Shown here one piece after another: positions 49,250-60,396 of a stretch of DNA of 64,000 bases (position 1 is the first letter of the stretch; every line of letters starts with the position of its first letter). Where the stretch lies: contig NC_081813.1 in NCBI RefSeq assembly GCF_030704535.1, positions 3,124,001 to 3,188,000 of the forward strand. The letters are read 5' to 3'. The notes under the pieces were generated by a model, which saw only the letters and a program-made list of their open reading frames with translations, was not told the origin of the DNA and ran no database searches. The stretch comes from Vitis vinifera. Its lineage: Eukaryota > Streptophyta > Magnoliopsida > Vitales > Vitaceae. The translations under genes and the position numbers were made by a program.

Positions 49250-51291
49250 TACTTGCTATGGATGAGAAGACCTTACAAAGTTTAACAACAATTGTTGCAT
49301 TAGGAGTAGTATAGAGACTGAGGAATCAATTGATCGTTTTTTTTTTTTAACACTAAAAGATTATGACACAAGCTATTTAGACTAGCAAGACTTAATTGGG
49401 TTTCACCTTAAGCATAAATGACATATTGACTATTTCTTAAGGGGCTTGGAGAGCCCAACAAGAGGTACAATTTTGTGGCAAATTGTTTGTCTCACTTTGA
49501 TTTGAATAATATCAAAAGGAGTTGTAATTCGTATTTACTAGAGCCCAGTTGATTCCATACAAAATTTTTTTTTTTAAATATGGAGAATGAGGAAATTGGT
49601 ATGAAATCTAATTTATTTCTATAATTTCTTTTAGGTCTCAACATCTAGAACCTTCAAAGGCATCTCTTAATGTAATTCAACTCCAACAGAATTCGATGCA
49701 TAAATCAAAAGGGTCAAAATAGCAAAGTAGAAATCAAAACTTTAGTCTCTTTTTGTAGATTTGTTGATCCTGTAGGGAGTAGAGTTGCTCTTCCTTTGTA
49801 TGGCATCTTGTGGTAGTACTGTAATTTGAAGTAAACTTAATAATTTGCTCTGTTTGATTAGAGCGTTTATATGCGCATCCACAAGGAGTTATAGTTCCTT
49901 GTCGATGAATAATTTGTTTCTTATTGAAAAAAAGAAGAGAAAAGAAAAGAAAAGAAAGAAAAAAAAAGACAAACAAACTACAATAATGACAAATCCAAGA
50001 AATTCGAGAGAAGTAGAAGAAGAATCTTCTGCATGAAAGACAACATTTCTGATAATTTATCGTATTTGAAATCAAATTTTTATGAGTTATGCAATACTAT
50101 GATTAAATTGGGTAATAGGCTGATAGTATTTAAGAAGGAACTTAATCATTGAAAGGTTACTTGGTTCAATTACTTTCCTTGGTGACCAGTATAAATCTAG
50201 TTCCTAAGATTTGATTTTAACTCTGTAGCCCTAGAACATCTCTATACCGAGGGTTGTAAATTAGACCATGCTTGGAACTCAAGTGGAATAGGCTAACCTT
50301 AGACCAACCAAACCGGATAGGGAGGAGGAAGGTGGTGTCATGGAGGACTCAAGCTGAGAAAGAGCTTTAAAAATGGGGCTAGACCAAGGGCTTGGTAAAC
50401 AGAGACTTGACCACCCAACCCCACGAGCTTTAACCATTACCAAATTATGTAAGGATCTGCAAACTCTCTTTGGCTCGAGTCACAAGCTGAGAACATTTGG
50501 GAACAATGTAAGAAAGCCCTAATAATTGTTCTGGCCATACCTTCTACTGAAGTAATTTTGAACTCTAAAACATCTTCTATACCAAAATATCACCCTGATT
50601 GAATGAACAAAAGTTAAGATTCAAGAGTGCTGTGTTGCGAAATCAAATACATTGTAAAGCTCAACTACCAGTCACAGCTTTTAGAGAAAGAAGGCAACAC
50701 CAATCAAGACCTTCATCCAAAAATATGTACCATAAAGAAAATGCGATTTTTTTTCGCTTCTAAACCTCCGCCAGATGGCACCAGAGTGTCACCGAGCAAG
50801 CAAAGATTTTGTTATCATGTTCACTTCTTTGATCACAACCTTCAAATCTCTAGGGCTCTTTGAGCAGACCAAAAGTCATATGCTCCATGATGTTTCAAGA
50901 ATTTTTATCATCAATGAAGCATGCAAATAGTTAAAAGGGAAAAAGAGCCCGAAGATAATTTATATGATACACAATGAACCTCAGAGAACTGAAAAATCCT
51001 ACCCATAGACACCAACACAAGCATGACATTTTTACACAAACAATATCTTAAATTGTACTATTTCCACAGGTAAAAATTTTCTCTAGTCATAGAACATACA
51101 CGTTAGTCCCTTCTGGATTAGGGCTAAGGAAAAACATATTCAAAGGAACAAAAATATAAGTTTCATAGTGAACTCAAGAACCTTAAGAGATCATAAGACT
51201 GTTACCATTATCAGTAGAGCAACAAATTTGGAATTAGATTTATGAAACACCAATTTCATCAGGAAAAAAGTCTGATTGCTGAAATGGAAAC
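49250..51291. other. Intergenic, no gene seen, with a purine tract
   Basis: No recognisable coding sequence. An A/G-only simple repeat runs from about 49925 to 49969. The right end is the presumed 3' untranslated region of the small minus-strand gene. Confidence 0.45.
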
Positions 51292-51788
51292 CTAATTTAG
51301 ATCAGACACTCTTGCCTCAGAATCAGCCTCAAGGTTAAATCCAACCCCTTGAGGTTCAGATGATTCAGCTAGTTTTACAAAATCAAGATGATTGACCAAT
51401 TCGGCAAGAAGGGAGACCAGATCTGAGGTATCACAACCCATTTCAGTGGTTGCTGAACTAGATCTGGACCATCTGTTTCAGTGGTCTCATCATGGGATAA
51501 AGAATACAGTCAGTATTTCTTTTGAACCAATTTACCATCTTCTATGCATATATCATGCAGATCTAAACCACAATCTTTTCTTAAAGAACAGACTAAAAAT
51601 GGTTTGCATCTCCAGATATCACACAGGAAAAATCAGCTTCGATCAGCATTAATATCTAGAAAATTTCAACGCATTAAGAAAAAAATTCAAGAAACAAGCC
51701 CATTGGCACAACAAACACTTTCGATCTGATTGTCATTTCCAGAAAGAACAAGAGAAACTTACTTAAAAGGGTCAAACATGGGCGACAT
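51292..51788 (-). CDS. Proposed small two-exon gene, 68-residue protein of unknown function
   Basis: Two minus-strand exons, 51788-51763 and 51472-51292, joined across a GT-AG intron (donor AA/GTAAGT, acceptor AAACAG/AT). They give 69 codons including the stop. The predicted protein begins MSPMFDPFKWSRSSSATTEM, has a Leu-rich amphipathic-looking middle (SDLVSLLAELVNHLDFVKLA, residues about 25-44), and ends acidic (EADSEARVSDLN). There is no signal peptide, membrane helix or known domain. The start has A at -3. A TATA-like TATTTAA and an AAACCCTAA telo-box stand upstream in the right order. An upstream ATG at 51817, in another frame, also reads through the splice for about 50 codons, so the true frame is not certain. 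I do not recognise the protein. It could be a genuine small protein, the end of a longer gene, or a noncoding transcript. Confidence 0.42.
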
Positions 51789-51869
51789 TGTACACAACGG
51801 GGAAGGCAGCACGACATCAAGAGTGGTGCGCTGTTGTTGCAAACTCGCAACTCTTTTCTCTTGTCACTC

Positions 51870-51892
51870 TTAAATAGCATCAATTAGGGTTT
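51870..51892 (-). promoter_or_regulatory. TATA-like box and telo-box of the proposed small gene
   Basis: On the minus strand AAACCCTAA (51892-51884) is followed by TATTTAA (51876-51870), 82 bp before the proposed ATG. Telo-boxes are common just upstream of genes for translation and growth functions in plants. Confidence 0.4.
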
Positions 51893-51909
51893 CTTTCCTC
51901 ACTAATTCA

Positions 51910-51951
51910 ACGGCTGAGATTGCTTCAATGAGCGCAAAAGATCTCAGCCGT
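51910..51951. repeat. Inverted repeat ACGGCTGAGAT / ATCTCAGCCGT
   Basis: Two perfect 11-base arms, 51910-51920 and 51941-51951, separated by 20 bases, just upstream of the promoter elements of the proposed small gene. Confidence 0.85.
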
Positions 51952-51989
51952 CGATTAAAAGCATAAGGCCAAATCCAGGACAGTTGTTC

Positions 51990-54236
51990 AAGATCAACGC
52001 ATGGCATCCATGTAACAGAAAGGTGACAGTGTTTTCCATTTCGACTCGATTAAGAGATAAAATTAACCTGTTTTGGAACCCAAGTGATGGTCCAACCGAC
52101 TCAGCTGGTCAATTGGGTTAATAAGCTTCTAAAAACAACACTACCATAATTGATTTGGTCCTAGATAATAGCCATTCCCTCACATGTGTGTCCGTTCTTT
52201 CTCTCCTGCTAGACCATTCTACTGTTCAAACCAAGTATGAAAACAATGGAATAGGAAGTAAAGTATATGAATGCCATTTGAAATGATAATGAGAGGATGA
52301 AGGAGGGTGCAGAAAGCAATTTTACATGTTCATAGCAAAATAACAAGAGCCAAGGATCAACTCACTGTTTAATGGCAAGTCTTCAACTGTAATAAGCTAC
52401 TTGACGAGTGAGAAATGAGATGTGAAAATGGCTAGTTCAGGTTCAACATAGTCCGGAATATGTTAATTATATTTTCAGCCAATGTGCTGTTCTTTAACTT
52501 TTTTGTATCTTGCTTGTTACATCATGCTCATCTAATTTTTAAAGAAAATAGGAAGAGCATAGATAACAATAACTCTCTAAAATAATAACTAATTAAGGTG
52601 AAAGCACATAAAGATAACAATTTAGAAATTGTAGTTACCAATCATGGTAGCAGTTTATGCTGTTGCATGGTCGATTGGTACAAAACTCCAAGAAGATTCA
52701 ATTTTTATTGTCCCCAATTCAAAAGCCATCACCTTCCACTCAAAGCAGAAACAAAAACTACATTTGAAACACTAAAAAGTTAAATTCATTTCTAAATGAG
52801 TATATTAATCATTTCCAAATGTGTATATTACTTGTGTTTCCAATAAAAATTGTTTCTTCCTGCATATCCCTATTGATTGTATTTGTTTTGATAGAAGTGG
52901 GAATCATGGGAAGAAAACTGTTACAGTTATCATGTAAACATTTTATAAGAATGAACATATGTGGGAAAGAACTCAACCCCTTTATATAACTGAGTGTTTC
53001 AAGTGTACTCTATAGTCCAGTTTGGAAATTTTCCATTTTAAGATGTATAATTCTGGAATCATCTTAAACTTGTCAGGTCACATAAAATTTTCCCAGATTG
53101 ACCTTTTTTTCTCAAACCATCAATTGTCTAATGATCAATGTCGAGCTTTTTTAAATTCAATAAGAAAGGAATAGATTTTTATATCCTTTCAATTGTTCAA
53201 ACCTACTAAAAATTGAAGATATAACTTTGTCTTTTGGATATGTGAAATAATCCATTCTGAAAGATTATTTAGGTGTTTTCTTCCTTGTCTTCCTTTTTTA
53301 TCCCCAATTTCTTGGTTTTGTTTTCATTTTTACTTTTATTTTTTTGGTTTTTGGATTGGCATATTCTATGGGAGATTGTACTAATGTCATTTGCATTCTC
53401 ATTAAAATAATTTTCTTGTAAAATCATGAAATCCTGCTTCAATTTCCATTTGATTACTTTAACATGACCAAAACGAAGATGATCTTTCTGTTTAGGACAG
53501 TAAACAACATTCTATTTCACACAATATTCCTCCTTGACAAGCCTTAACTCAAAAGATACAGTCTCTCTCTAAATATCCTCAATCTCAATTCCTAAGGGCC
53601 ATACTGATAGGAAACCTTCAAAAAGAGAGAAAGTTGGTTGGGAGAAAGACAAAGTGAAAATTGATTGAATTAAGCTACTCCCAACCCCAAAAGAATATAA
53701 CATATTTTCAGCTATGCAATCACTTTATTGCCTTCTCAGTGCAAGAACACCCTTAAAATACTTCCTAATGAAGGCTAATACACTTTAAAGGTTAACCAAT
53801 AATGCCACAACCCAATGGGTGAGGGAAATGATAGACCTTATCATCTCTAGAACTTATCCCAACCAAAACATTGTTGACTTCGAGTTTATTCTTCATTGGT
53901 TCAAAATCATTTGAAATTCAGTCACTCTTAGAAAATTTAAGGTAGAATAAAAATATAGAGTTCCCAGATGCTTAAGTTTGCATCTCAGTGATGATCCGAT
54001 ATATTTTGTGATGCTGTTCTATAAAGAATCAGGAGATGTCTTGCATTGTCACTCATTGGAAAAGAAACTACACCTCTTAGGGCCAAAGAATAATGCTAAT
54101 CTGGTCAAACTTCCTTAATACCAAGATGTGCTACATGTTTTTGTTCAAGACTCAAGTCAAGATTAGGCATCAAAATCAGGAAGCTTCAGAGAGATTTTTT
54201 TTAATGAGAAATCAGTAGTTATCTTTGGCAGATTGT
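51990..54236. other. Intergenic, nothing recognised
   Basis: No domain, no convincing splice structure, and no repeat boundary could be set in this stretch. Confidence 0.5.
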
Positions 54237-54239
54237 TGT

Positions 54240-54425
54240 GTTTTTTTTTTTTTTTTTGATAGGTAAAGAAAAAGATCTATTAAAAAGAGGCGCCAAAGGA
54301 GCGACTCAAGGTATACAATACCTATACACCCACCGTCAAAACAGCCAAAAGAGGAAAAGAAAACAACCAAACTAATGGGGCTAAAACAACCTCAACAAGA
54401 GCTCAACCAATCAACAAAACTAAGG
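54240..54425 (-). mobile_element. 5'-truncated LINE tail
   Basis: A T-run (about 54243-54259) is followed by GATAGGTAAAGAAAAAG and a typical plant L1 3' end, meaning the poly(A) tail of a minus-strand insertion. AGATTGTT occurs just outside both ends (54231 and 54427 areas) and may be part of a target duplication. Confidence 0.65.
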
Positions 54426-54588
54426 TAGATTGTTAAGTGTAGGCCATCTTAGATCTCATGGCAAGTCTGCAACTAACAGAACTTGAGATCAAAGAATAGG
54501 CCTCAAGTAGATTGTTAAGTGTAGGCCATCTCAAATCTCATGGCAAGTCCGCAACTAACAGAACATAAGATCAAAGAACAGGCCTTGA
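54425..54588. repeat. Tandem duplication, 82-bp period
   Basis: Units starting at 54425 and 54507 both read GTAGATTGTTAAGTGTAGGC and continue similarly through AGGCCT. They differ by several substitutions, so the duplication is not recent. Confidence 0.85.
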
Positions 54589-55314
54589 TAGGAAAGTGGC
54601 TCTGGAGGTGTTTGTTAAATGGTTGGAACTGAAATTTAGCTAATATAAGCACTTATAACATACTAGAAATTAATAAGCCAACCCCCACATCTCTTCCTTT
54701 CTTCCATGGGACTTGATATCAATTTAGAATCTAAATTAAATTTCTGGATTTAAACTTAGATCATAATTACTCCTAAAACTGCTTCCCCCACCTGCCAATA
54801 TAGCTCATTTTCTGTTATCTTCTCAATCTGGTCCTAACTTAGAAACTTTGCAGGAATTCCTTTCCTTTCTATAACTTATTAAATGCATTTATTTGTCTTT
54901 TCTTTCCGCAATGATAGAGTTTGGTCTCTTGAATCTCATGGTACATTTCTGCATAACATTTTTCAAAAGTCATGTGCTCTTGGAACATGCAAGCTCTTTC
55001 CCCTTTGCTATGGTAATTTGGTCATACTATGCACCTCCCAAAAATAATACCATGGTTGCTTAGAAAAAATTAATACAAGAGGATGCCCCAAGATGGTAAG
55101 ACCAGGGTATCATCCATTTGTTCAATGTCATATCACAATGAAAGTCATGAACTCCACCTAAAATTCCAAATAGAAAAGAAGTGCCAAGTGCATGTAGCAT
55201 GGATCATACAGGGATCACACATAGAAACCTAAAAACAGATAGGAATCAACACTAACCAACTCCTAACCTGCACAGTATGTTCTGTCAAGGATATCTACAA
55301 AGCAACTCTCGCTT

Positions 55315-55945
55315 TTTTTTATAGGTAAAGATAGGTATGTATAAATTAATAATAGAAAAAGGCACACCAGATCACACAAGATGTATACAAAGAGCACCTA
55401 CTAGAAGACTTCAAAAGAGAGTACTACAACGGAACTCTTGCTTATTGCCACTGTTTCCAGACAACCAATAAAATAATGCACTAAGGAAGATAAATTTGAG
55501 CTTTAAAAAGGAGTCTTCCTCCACCTCAAAGTCCTCTTATTCATTTGCTTCCAGATCATAAGAGAAAGGAGTAAAGGAATTCTTTTCTATATATCCTCCT
55601 TGCTTCTTGTAAAAAAAAAAAAATGCACCATTCCAACCGTCATACAACTCCCTCACTGCCCAAGGCATCAGCCACCGCACACCCACAAACTGTAGCAGAA
55701 GAGATTACAAATCCAAGGCTACCGGAACTAGTAAAAAAAGGTGGCATCAGTCTCCTCCACTCCTTTACACGTGCAACACCAATCAGGGACACACTTCCTT
55801 CTTTTCCTAAGATGTTCAATAGTAAAAATTCTATCCAATGCATCTGTACTTCTGGAGATGTTTCTTCCGTCTTCACTTCATATTTTCCAAGTTTTAGGGT
55901 CACATCTGGAAGATGGCCATGGAAAGCTTTACCTTAACTAGAAAT
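55315..55945 (-). mobile_element. LINE (L1-type) 3' fragment
   Basis: The plus strand begins with a T-run and TATAGGTAAAGATAGG, the tail of a minus-strand L1. Read on the minus strand, 55900-55730 encodes the zinc-binding end of the L1 ORF2 (IEHLRKRRKCVPDWCCTCKG), in a different frame from the longest open frame there. Stops are present and the 5' edge is approximate. Confidence 0.72.
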
Positions 55946-56059
55946 TGATTCATTTCAAAGGAAAGAAACAGAATAATCATTTTCTTACATTTTATGTAAA
56001 TACAGAAGTCACCAAGTACAAAAATTTTGCCATAAAAAAAATTCAAAGGAATTCTCTAT

Positions 56060-56609
56060 TTTTTTTTTTATAGGCAAACACACAGAAAGAAATATATTAA
56101 AAAAGGGCACCTTGAGGCTAACCCAAAAGCATACAGGGGGTATACAAGAGGCGCCAAAAGGCACAAACAAAAGAAGAGGGGATACAAAAAATCACCAGCC
56201 CTCAACTAGCACCTGGCCAATCAAAAAAACTGAGTAAAGGAAGAGGACCTTCATTTACAACCGACTTAGTCCACAATCAAAGATTACATACAAAAGAATT
56301 TTTCAACGTATGAATCGAAAGCTCCTCATTATCAAAAGCAATCATATTTCTTTCCTTCCAAACCGCCCAAAAAAGACACAAAGGGGCTGCCTTCCACACC
56401 TTTCTACGCTTCTTGCCCAAGTAAAAGCCACGCCATCCAAGAAGGGTATCTCTAACCGAAAAAGAGATGACCCAAGCAACGCCAAAAAGAGCAAACAATA
56501 ACTCCCATAAAACTCTAGCCCTAGTGCAATGAATAAGAATATGATCAATAGTCTCTTCTTCCTCACAGCAAAGGAAGCATCTATTAGCTAGAATCCAGCC
56601 CCTCTTTTT
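56060..56609 (-). mobile_element. 5'-truncated LINE with 14-bp target duplication
   Basis: Bounded by AAGGAATTCTCTAT at 56046-56059 and 56610-56623. The left side starts with T's (the poly(A) tail of a minus-strand insertion). The frame 56609-56277 encodes the L1 ORF2 C-terminus: RGWILANRCFLCCEEEETID with HILIHC, then LFWAVWKERNMIAFDNEE. The frame is still open, so this is one of the younger LINE copies here, but at 550 bp it is only a 3' fragment. Confidence 0.92.
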
Positions 56610-56699
56610 AAGGAATTCTCTATGATTCTCAAGAAGAATTTTCCCATCCATTCCTAGATGCAACACCCTTTTGTGCACCTGGACTCATGAGGACTTGTT

Positions 56700-57379
56700 C
56701 AAGCTGACCTTAATTGGTCAATGGGGAAATTCCAGCCTTCCATTTTGTGTGAAATAGTGAAAAATAACTGGCACCACATTATCTTCTCCTTAGTCCTTAT
56801 CAAACCATTCCGTAATGAAGAGGATGGTGATTTCTCGTCAATATGAAGGAATTAAAAACAAGAAATTAATCATATTTCCTAGTGAACAGAGATGACGAGA
56901 TCATTTAGGAATCTAATGGACACATAAGTCCATATAACTAGGATATGAACTGTCAATTTATTGATTTGTCTTCGGTTCTAGCTACGCCCAAAACAGAACC
57001 CTATTCAAAACACTTGCTCCATTCCTTCTCGAGCTTTAGCTCCAAGTTCAATATCATTGCAACTAAAGCCTAACTCTATGAATACCGGATACTAGTCAGG
57101 TACCTGATGAACAAAACAAGAAGCTTCCGAATTTCACTAATAGATTCATGAAAATTAAAAAAAAATAAAAATGAAAAAATAAAAAACTAGAAATGAAACT
57201 TCCTTATACATAGAACCTTAGAATCGGAAAAGAAAACCTCCAGTACAGAGAAAGAACAAACAAGCAAGAATTTTAAAGGTGATTTCTATATTTCATGAGT
57301 AGCTTGACAAGAAACACTGACCTTAACAACAAATAACCAAGCAATTATAACATCAAGAATTGAAGAAAAAGAAGATGAA
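56700..57379. other. Intergenic or leader intron, nothing recognised
   Basis: No coding region identified. If the transcript start proposed at 57510 is real, this would be its intron or body. Confidence 0.4.
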
Positions 57380-57640
57380 AACGTACTAGGCAGAGGCAGC
57401 AAAGCAGAGCTGAAGGACCTCACCCGAAAGCTTTATCTGGAATCAATGTTCTCCATTTGTTGGCTGAGAAACGGTGAGAAGAAGAAAAAAAAAATCCGGA
57501 TTGTCACAGTTGCCACTCCAACTCGAACATGTTGAAAAGATTTATAGTTTTCTTTCATTTTCCCCCCAGTTTCTCAGCAAGCAAACAGAGGACTAGGGTT
57601 TCAACCGGTAGAGACTTCGAATTAAATTGTTGCATTACAC
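57380..57640 (-). promoter_or_regulatory. Possible promoter and first exon of a minus-strand transcript
   Basis: On the minus strand: AAACCCTAG near 57600, ACTATAAATC near 57547, then a C/T-rich leader with only very short frames (ATGTTCGAG..., 8 codons; ATGGAGAAC..., 7 codons) and a possible GTGAGG or CCTAG junction near 57425-57390. This looks like the start of a plant transcript, but no matching coding exon was found downstream. It may be a noncoding leader spliced to a distant exon, possibly to the small gene at 51788, or a dead promoter. Confidence 0.25.
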
Positions 57641-57740
57641 CATGCGAGGTTATATAATTTATTTATTTTTTATATTACTTTTAAGCCATTTATAGTATGA
57701 TAAAGAATTTAAGGTGCATCAAAATAATTCTTTAATTAAC

Positions 57741-57878
57741 GTGGTGTTCCGTTTTTGCCCCAATAAAAAAAAGTTAAAATAATCCGATATTTTATTTGAT
57801 TCATATTATTAATAAGTTATTTTTAACTGAGAATCAAATTTTTAACTTTTTTATATTTAGTCAAAAATCAAACACCAC
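57741..57878. mobile_element. Short inverted-repeat element (MITE), 138 bp
   Basis: The left end GTGGTGTTCCGTTTTTG and the right end read in reverse GTGGTGTTTGATTTTTGA are terminal inverted repeats. The interior is AT-rich and noncoding. A target duplication could not be set with confidence. It shares its right terminus with the element at 61071-61345. Confidence 0.7.
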
Positions 57879-59018
57879 ATAACTCTAAAACTTAAAAAAA
57901 TAATTAAATCAATGAAAATATTATAAAAAATCTCATCTTAAAAATTAAAAAATAATTTTTCCATTTCAAAACCATTTTATTTATAAAGCATTTCTATGCA
58001 TAAAATTATAAAAGACACATTTTCCAAGATAATGATTTTCAAAAACACTTTTAGCTTGAAAATACATTTTTGAATAAATTTGGTAAATTTAGAAAACATT
58101 TAAAAAAATAAAAATAAAACTTACTTATATTGTTTCATATATAAACATTTGATAAATAATTATTTTAATAACACTTTTAGATATAGCATTTTTATTAAAA
58201 ATACTTTAAATAAAAATATTGTCAAATTTTACTTTTCAAAATATTTGTAGTGAGAATATTTTATTTAGAGGTGTTTTTAAATGAAATACTATAAGTGATT
58301 TTTGAATTCTTTAAAAGCGTTTTTTAGTTTTTTCATTAGTGTCTTGGATTTTATTTTTGTTTTTTTAAATTCAAATGGAAATATATAGAGTTATTTGATA
58401 GATGCAAATATAAACACGGCGCCGAAGAATAGGAAAACTATTTTTTCACATTTAATTCTTAAATATAATTTTGTTTCAAAAAACAATTTATTGCTGGTTT
58501 TAAAAGTTGTTTTTAAAATTTTAAATCATGACCAAGAAAGGCCTCTTTCATGAATATCCTCTTCCATATAAGGATTTGTACTGTTAGTTTGTATTGATTT
58601 ATTAATTGATGTCTCTAGTTGGGCCGGAGAGATTGGACATAAGACTGGTGGACTTGGGCTGAAGAGAAAGGCCACTAGAATGGGGTACTTAAGACTCTGT
58701 CCAACACTAGCTCGAAATAGAGCCACTTATTGAATATTGCTTAGATTGTGGCCAGGCCCATTGTTACAATGTGGGCCTGGGCTGAGAAAGATCCAGTGAC
58801 AGACCATTCCCTTTCATAAAAGATTTGAAAGCAGAGCTCCCTAATGCACTTAAATTCATCAACCGAAATATCCAAAGCAAATCTTACATGGGATATTATA
58901 AAACCCTAAACACAGAAAATATTACACCCTTTTTATCTAGGGTTGGGGGTTCAGGATAGGGATTGGTGGATTTGTGCACATACGCCAATGGCCATTTGCC
59001 ACATAGCAATGTTGATCC
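57879..59018. other. Intergenic, AT-rich, with a GC-rich near-palindrome
   Basis: AT-rich up to about 58520 with no gene. The right part probably includes the 3' untranslated region of the AHP gene. The near-palindrome at 58752-58780 is listed separately. Confidence 0.45.
58752..58780. repeat. Near-palindrome CCAGGCCCA ... TGGGCCTGG
   Basis: Perfect 9-base arms at 58752-58760 and 58772-58780 around an 11-base centre that is itself partly complementary (TTGT/ACAA). Each arm contains a TGGGCC site II-type motif. Confidence 0.85.
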
Positions 59019-60283
59019 TCACTTGCGCCGACACGCGGTCTCGACGGGCCCCACTTGTCTTGCCAACTGAATCATTAAAGAAAATGAAAGCAAATGAATA
59101 GATTGGCTTGATAATAAACAGAGTAATGTACACATTTTGGAATCTGACTCCTCAATTTTCACCATCTTCTCAAACAGAAGGGGATGGAAAATGACCTGAA
59201 AATAGGTTTCAAGCTTCTTTCTCAGAACTGCATAATCTTTCTTCAGCTGTTGGAAGGTCTTCATACATCTGCATGAACAGCATGTGTTCATGCAAAGCCA
59301 TCAGTTAGAAGCAAAGATTTTAATTCAATTGGTCTCTTTCATACAACATGAATCAATCAATAGTAAACGGCAGAGAAGCCAATGAATCAAGATTTGGGAA
59401 GAGGGAAAAATCAATAATCTGGACTGTCTACTTGGGGGTTTGATTATGAGAAAGCTAAGTAGAAATGGACTTACCCTTCTCCATTTCCTGCCTTGCAATA
59501 TTCTCTAAACAGTGTGCATTCACCCTTTACCTTTTTGGCTCCAATGCTGCATCCAATAAGAAAAAAAGGGAATTATTTGTTAAAACAAGACAGAATATTC
59601 TTGGTGATACCTTAAATGAATATTTGTTTTATGGGTTTTTTTAAAATTTTAATTTAATTTAATTTAATTATTTTTTATTACCTTGAAGCACTTCCTTTGA
59701 ACTGGTGCATGTAGCTGTCCAACTTAGAAAAATCAAGAGGGGTCTTGTCCCTGCATAGACCCACAACAACATGACATTAGTATCTTGAAGACATTTTCTG
59801 GACAGACATTACTGTCAATACTTTTATTAAGAATAAATTTTGAACGTAAGCAGATAATTCATCTGAATTCACTTACAGTGCCTGGTCTATGTTAAGGACG
59901 AGTCGAGCTGAATCCCGGTAAAACAATGTAACAACTTCTTCTACAAAATTAGGGTTAGCATCATCCTGCAGTTCCTCCAGCTGAACGAATTGCTCATCAA
60001 GAAGTCCCTGCAATGGCAAACGAATTGCTTAGCAGTATAGTTAGGTGCATTTCAAGTACCCACATGCATACATGCATACGTCCAGCTATGAACACATTCA
60101 AATCCTAGCTAGCTCCAATTCTCCATATACCTGGTGGGATTTTCTTATATTTCCAAAACAAAACTACACAAAGCCAACACTTGAAGGTTAAGAGCTTCAG
60201 AAGAGAAAGGAGAAAAGGAAAACCTGATCAAAGAGGGACTGCCTCATGTGGGCAACTTGTCTATGCTGTTGAGTTCTTTCCAT
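59019..60283 (-). CDS. AHP4: Histidine-containing phosphotransfer protein, AHP4-like
   Basis: Six exons on the minus strand: 60283-60224, 60007-59877, 59750-59682, 59546-59475, 59268-59196 and 59066-59019. They join in phase to 150 residues, the usual AHP length. The HPt domain covers most of the protein. LLDEQFVQLEELQDDANPNF is the conserved N-terminal helix, and YMHQFKGSASSIGAKKVK holds the phosphorylatable His79, so this is not a pseudo-HPt of the AHP6 type. The end RTFQQLKK-type helix (CMKTFQQLKKDYAVLRKKLE) is typical. AHPs carry phosphate from cytokinin receptor kinases in membranes to response regulators in the nucleus. The short QSLFDQ start and ELQDDANPNFVEEV wording resemble AHP4 more than AHP1-3 or 5, so the symbol is an orthology guess. 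The last exon adds a short basic tail (ACRRK). Confidence 0.93.
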
Positions 60284-60388
60284 AACACTGAGAAGAAAGC
60301 AAGGAGAGAACGGAAGAAAACTATACTACTTGAAGGGTTTGTAGTGGTGGTGAGAATGCAATATGCTATATGACATGGGCAAGGAGGG

Positions 60389-60396
60389 TTTAAATA
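60389..60396 (-). promoter_or_regulatory. TATA-like box of the AHP gene
   Basis: TATTTAAA on the minus strand, about 106 bp upstream of the ATG at 60283, followed by a C/T-rich leader. It is plausible as the core promoter. Confidence 0.45.

Noticed and set aside
55304..55443. Near-repeat AACTCTCGCTT / AACTCTTGCTT as a target duplication
   Set aside because: L1 zinc-binding sequence continues beyond the right copy, so the repeat would lie inside the LINE. The resemblance is probably chance.
55640..55903. 87-codon open frame on the minus strand as a gene
   Set aside because: An adjacent frame of the same DNA encodes an L1 zinc-binding segment, so the open frame is a by-product of a LINE fragment.
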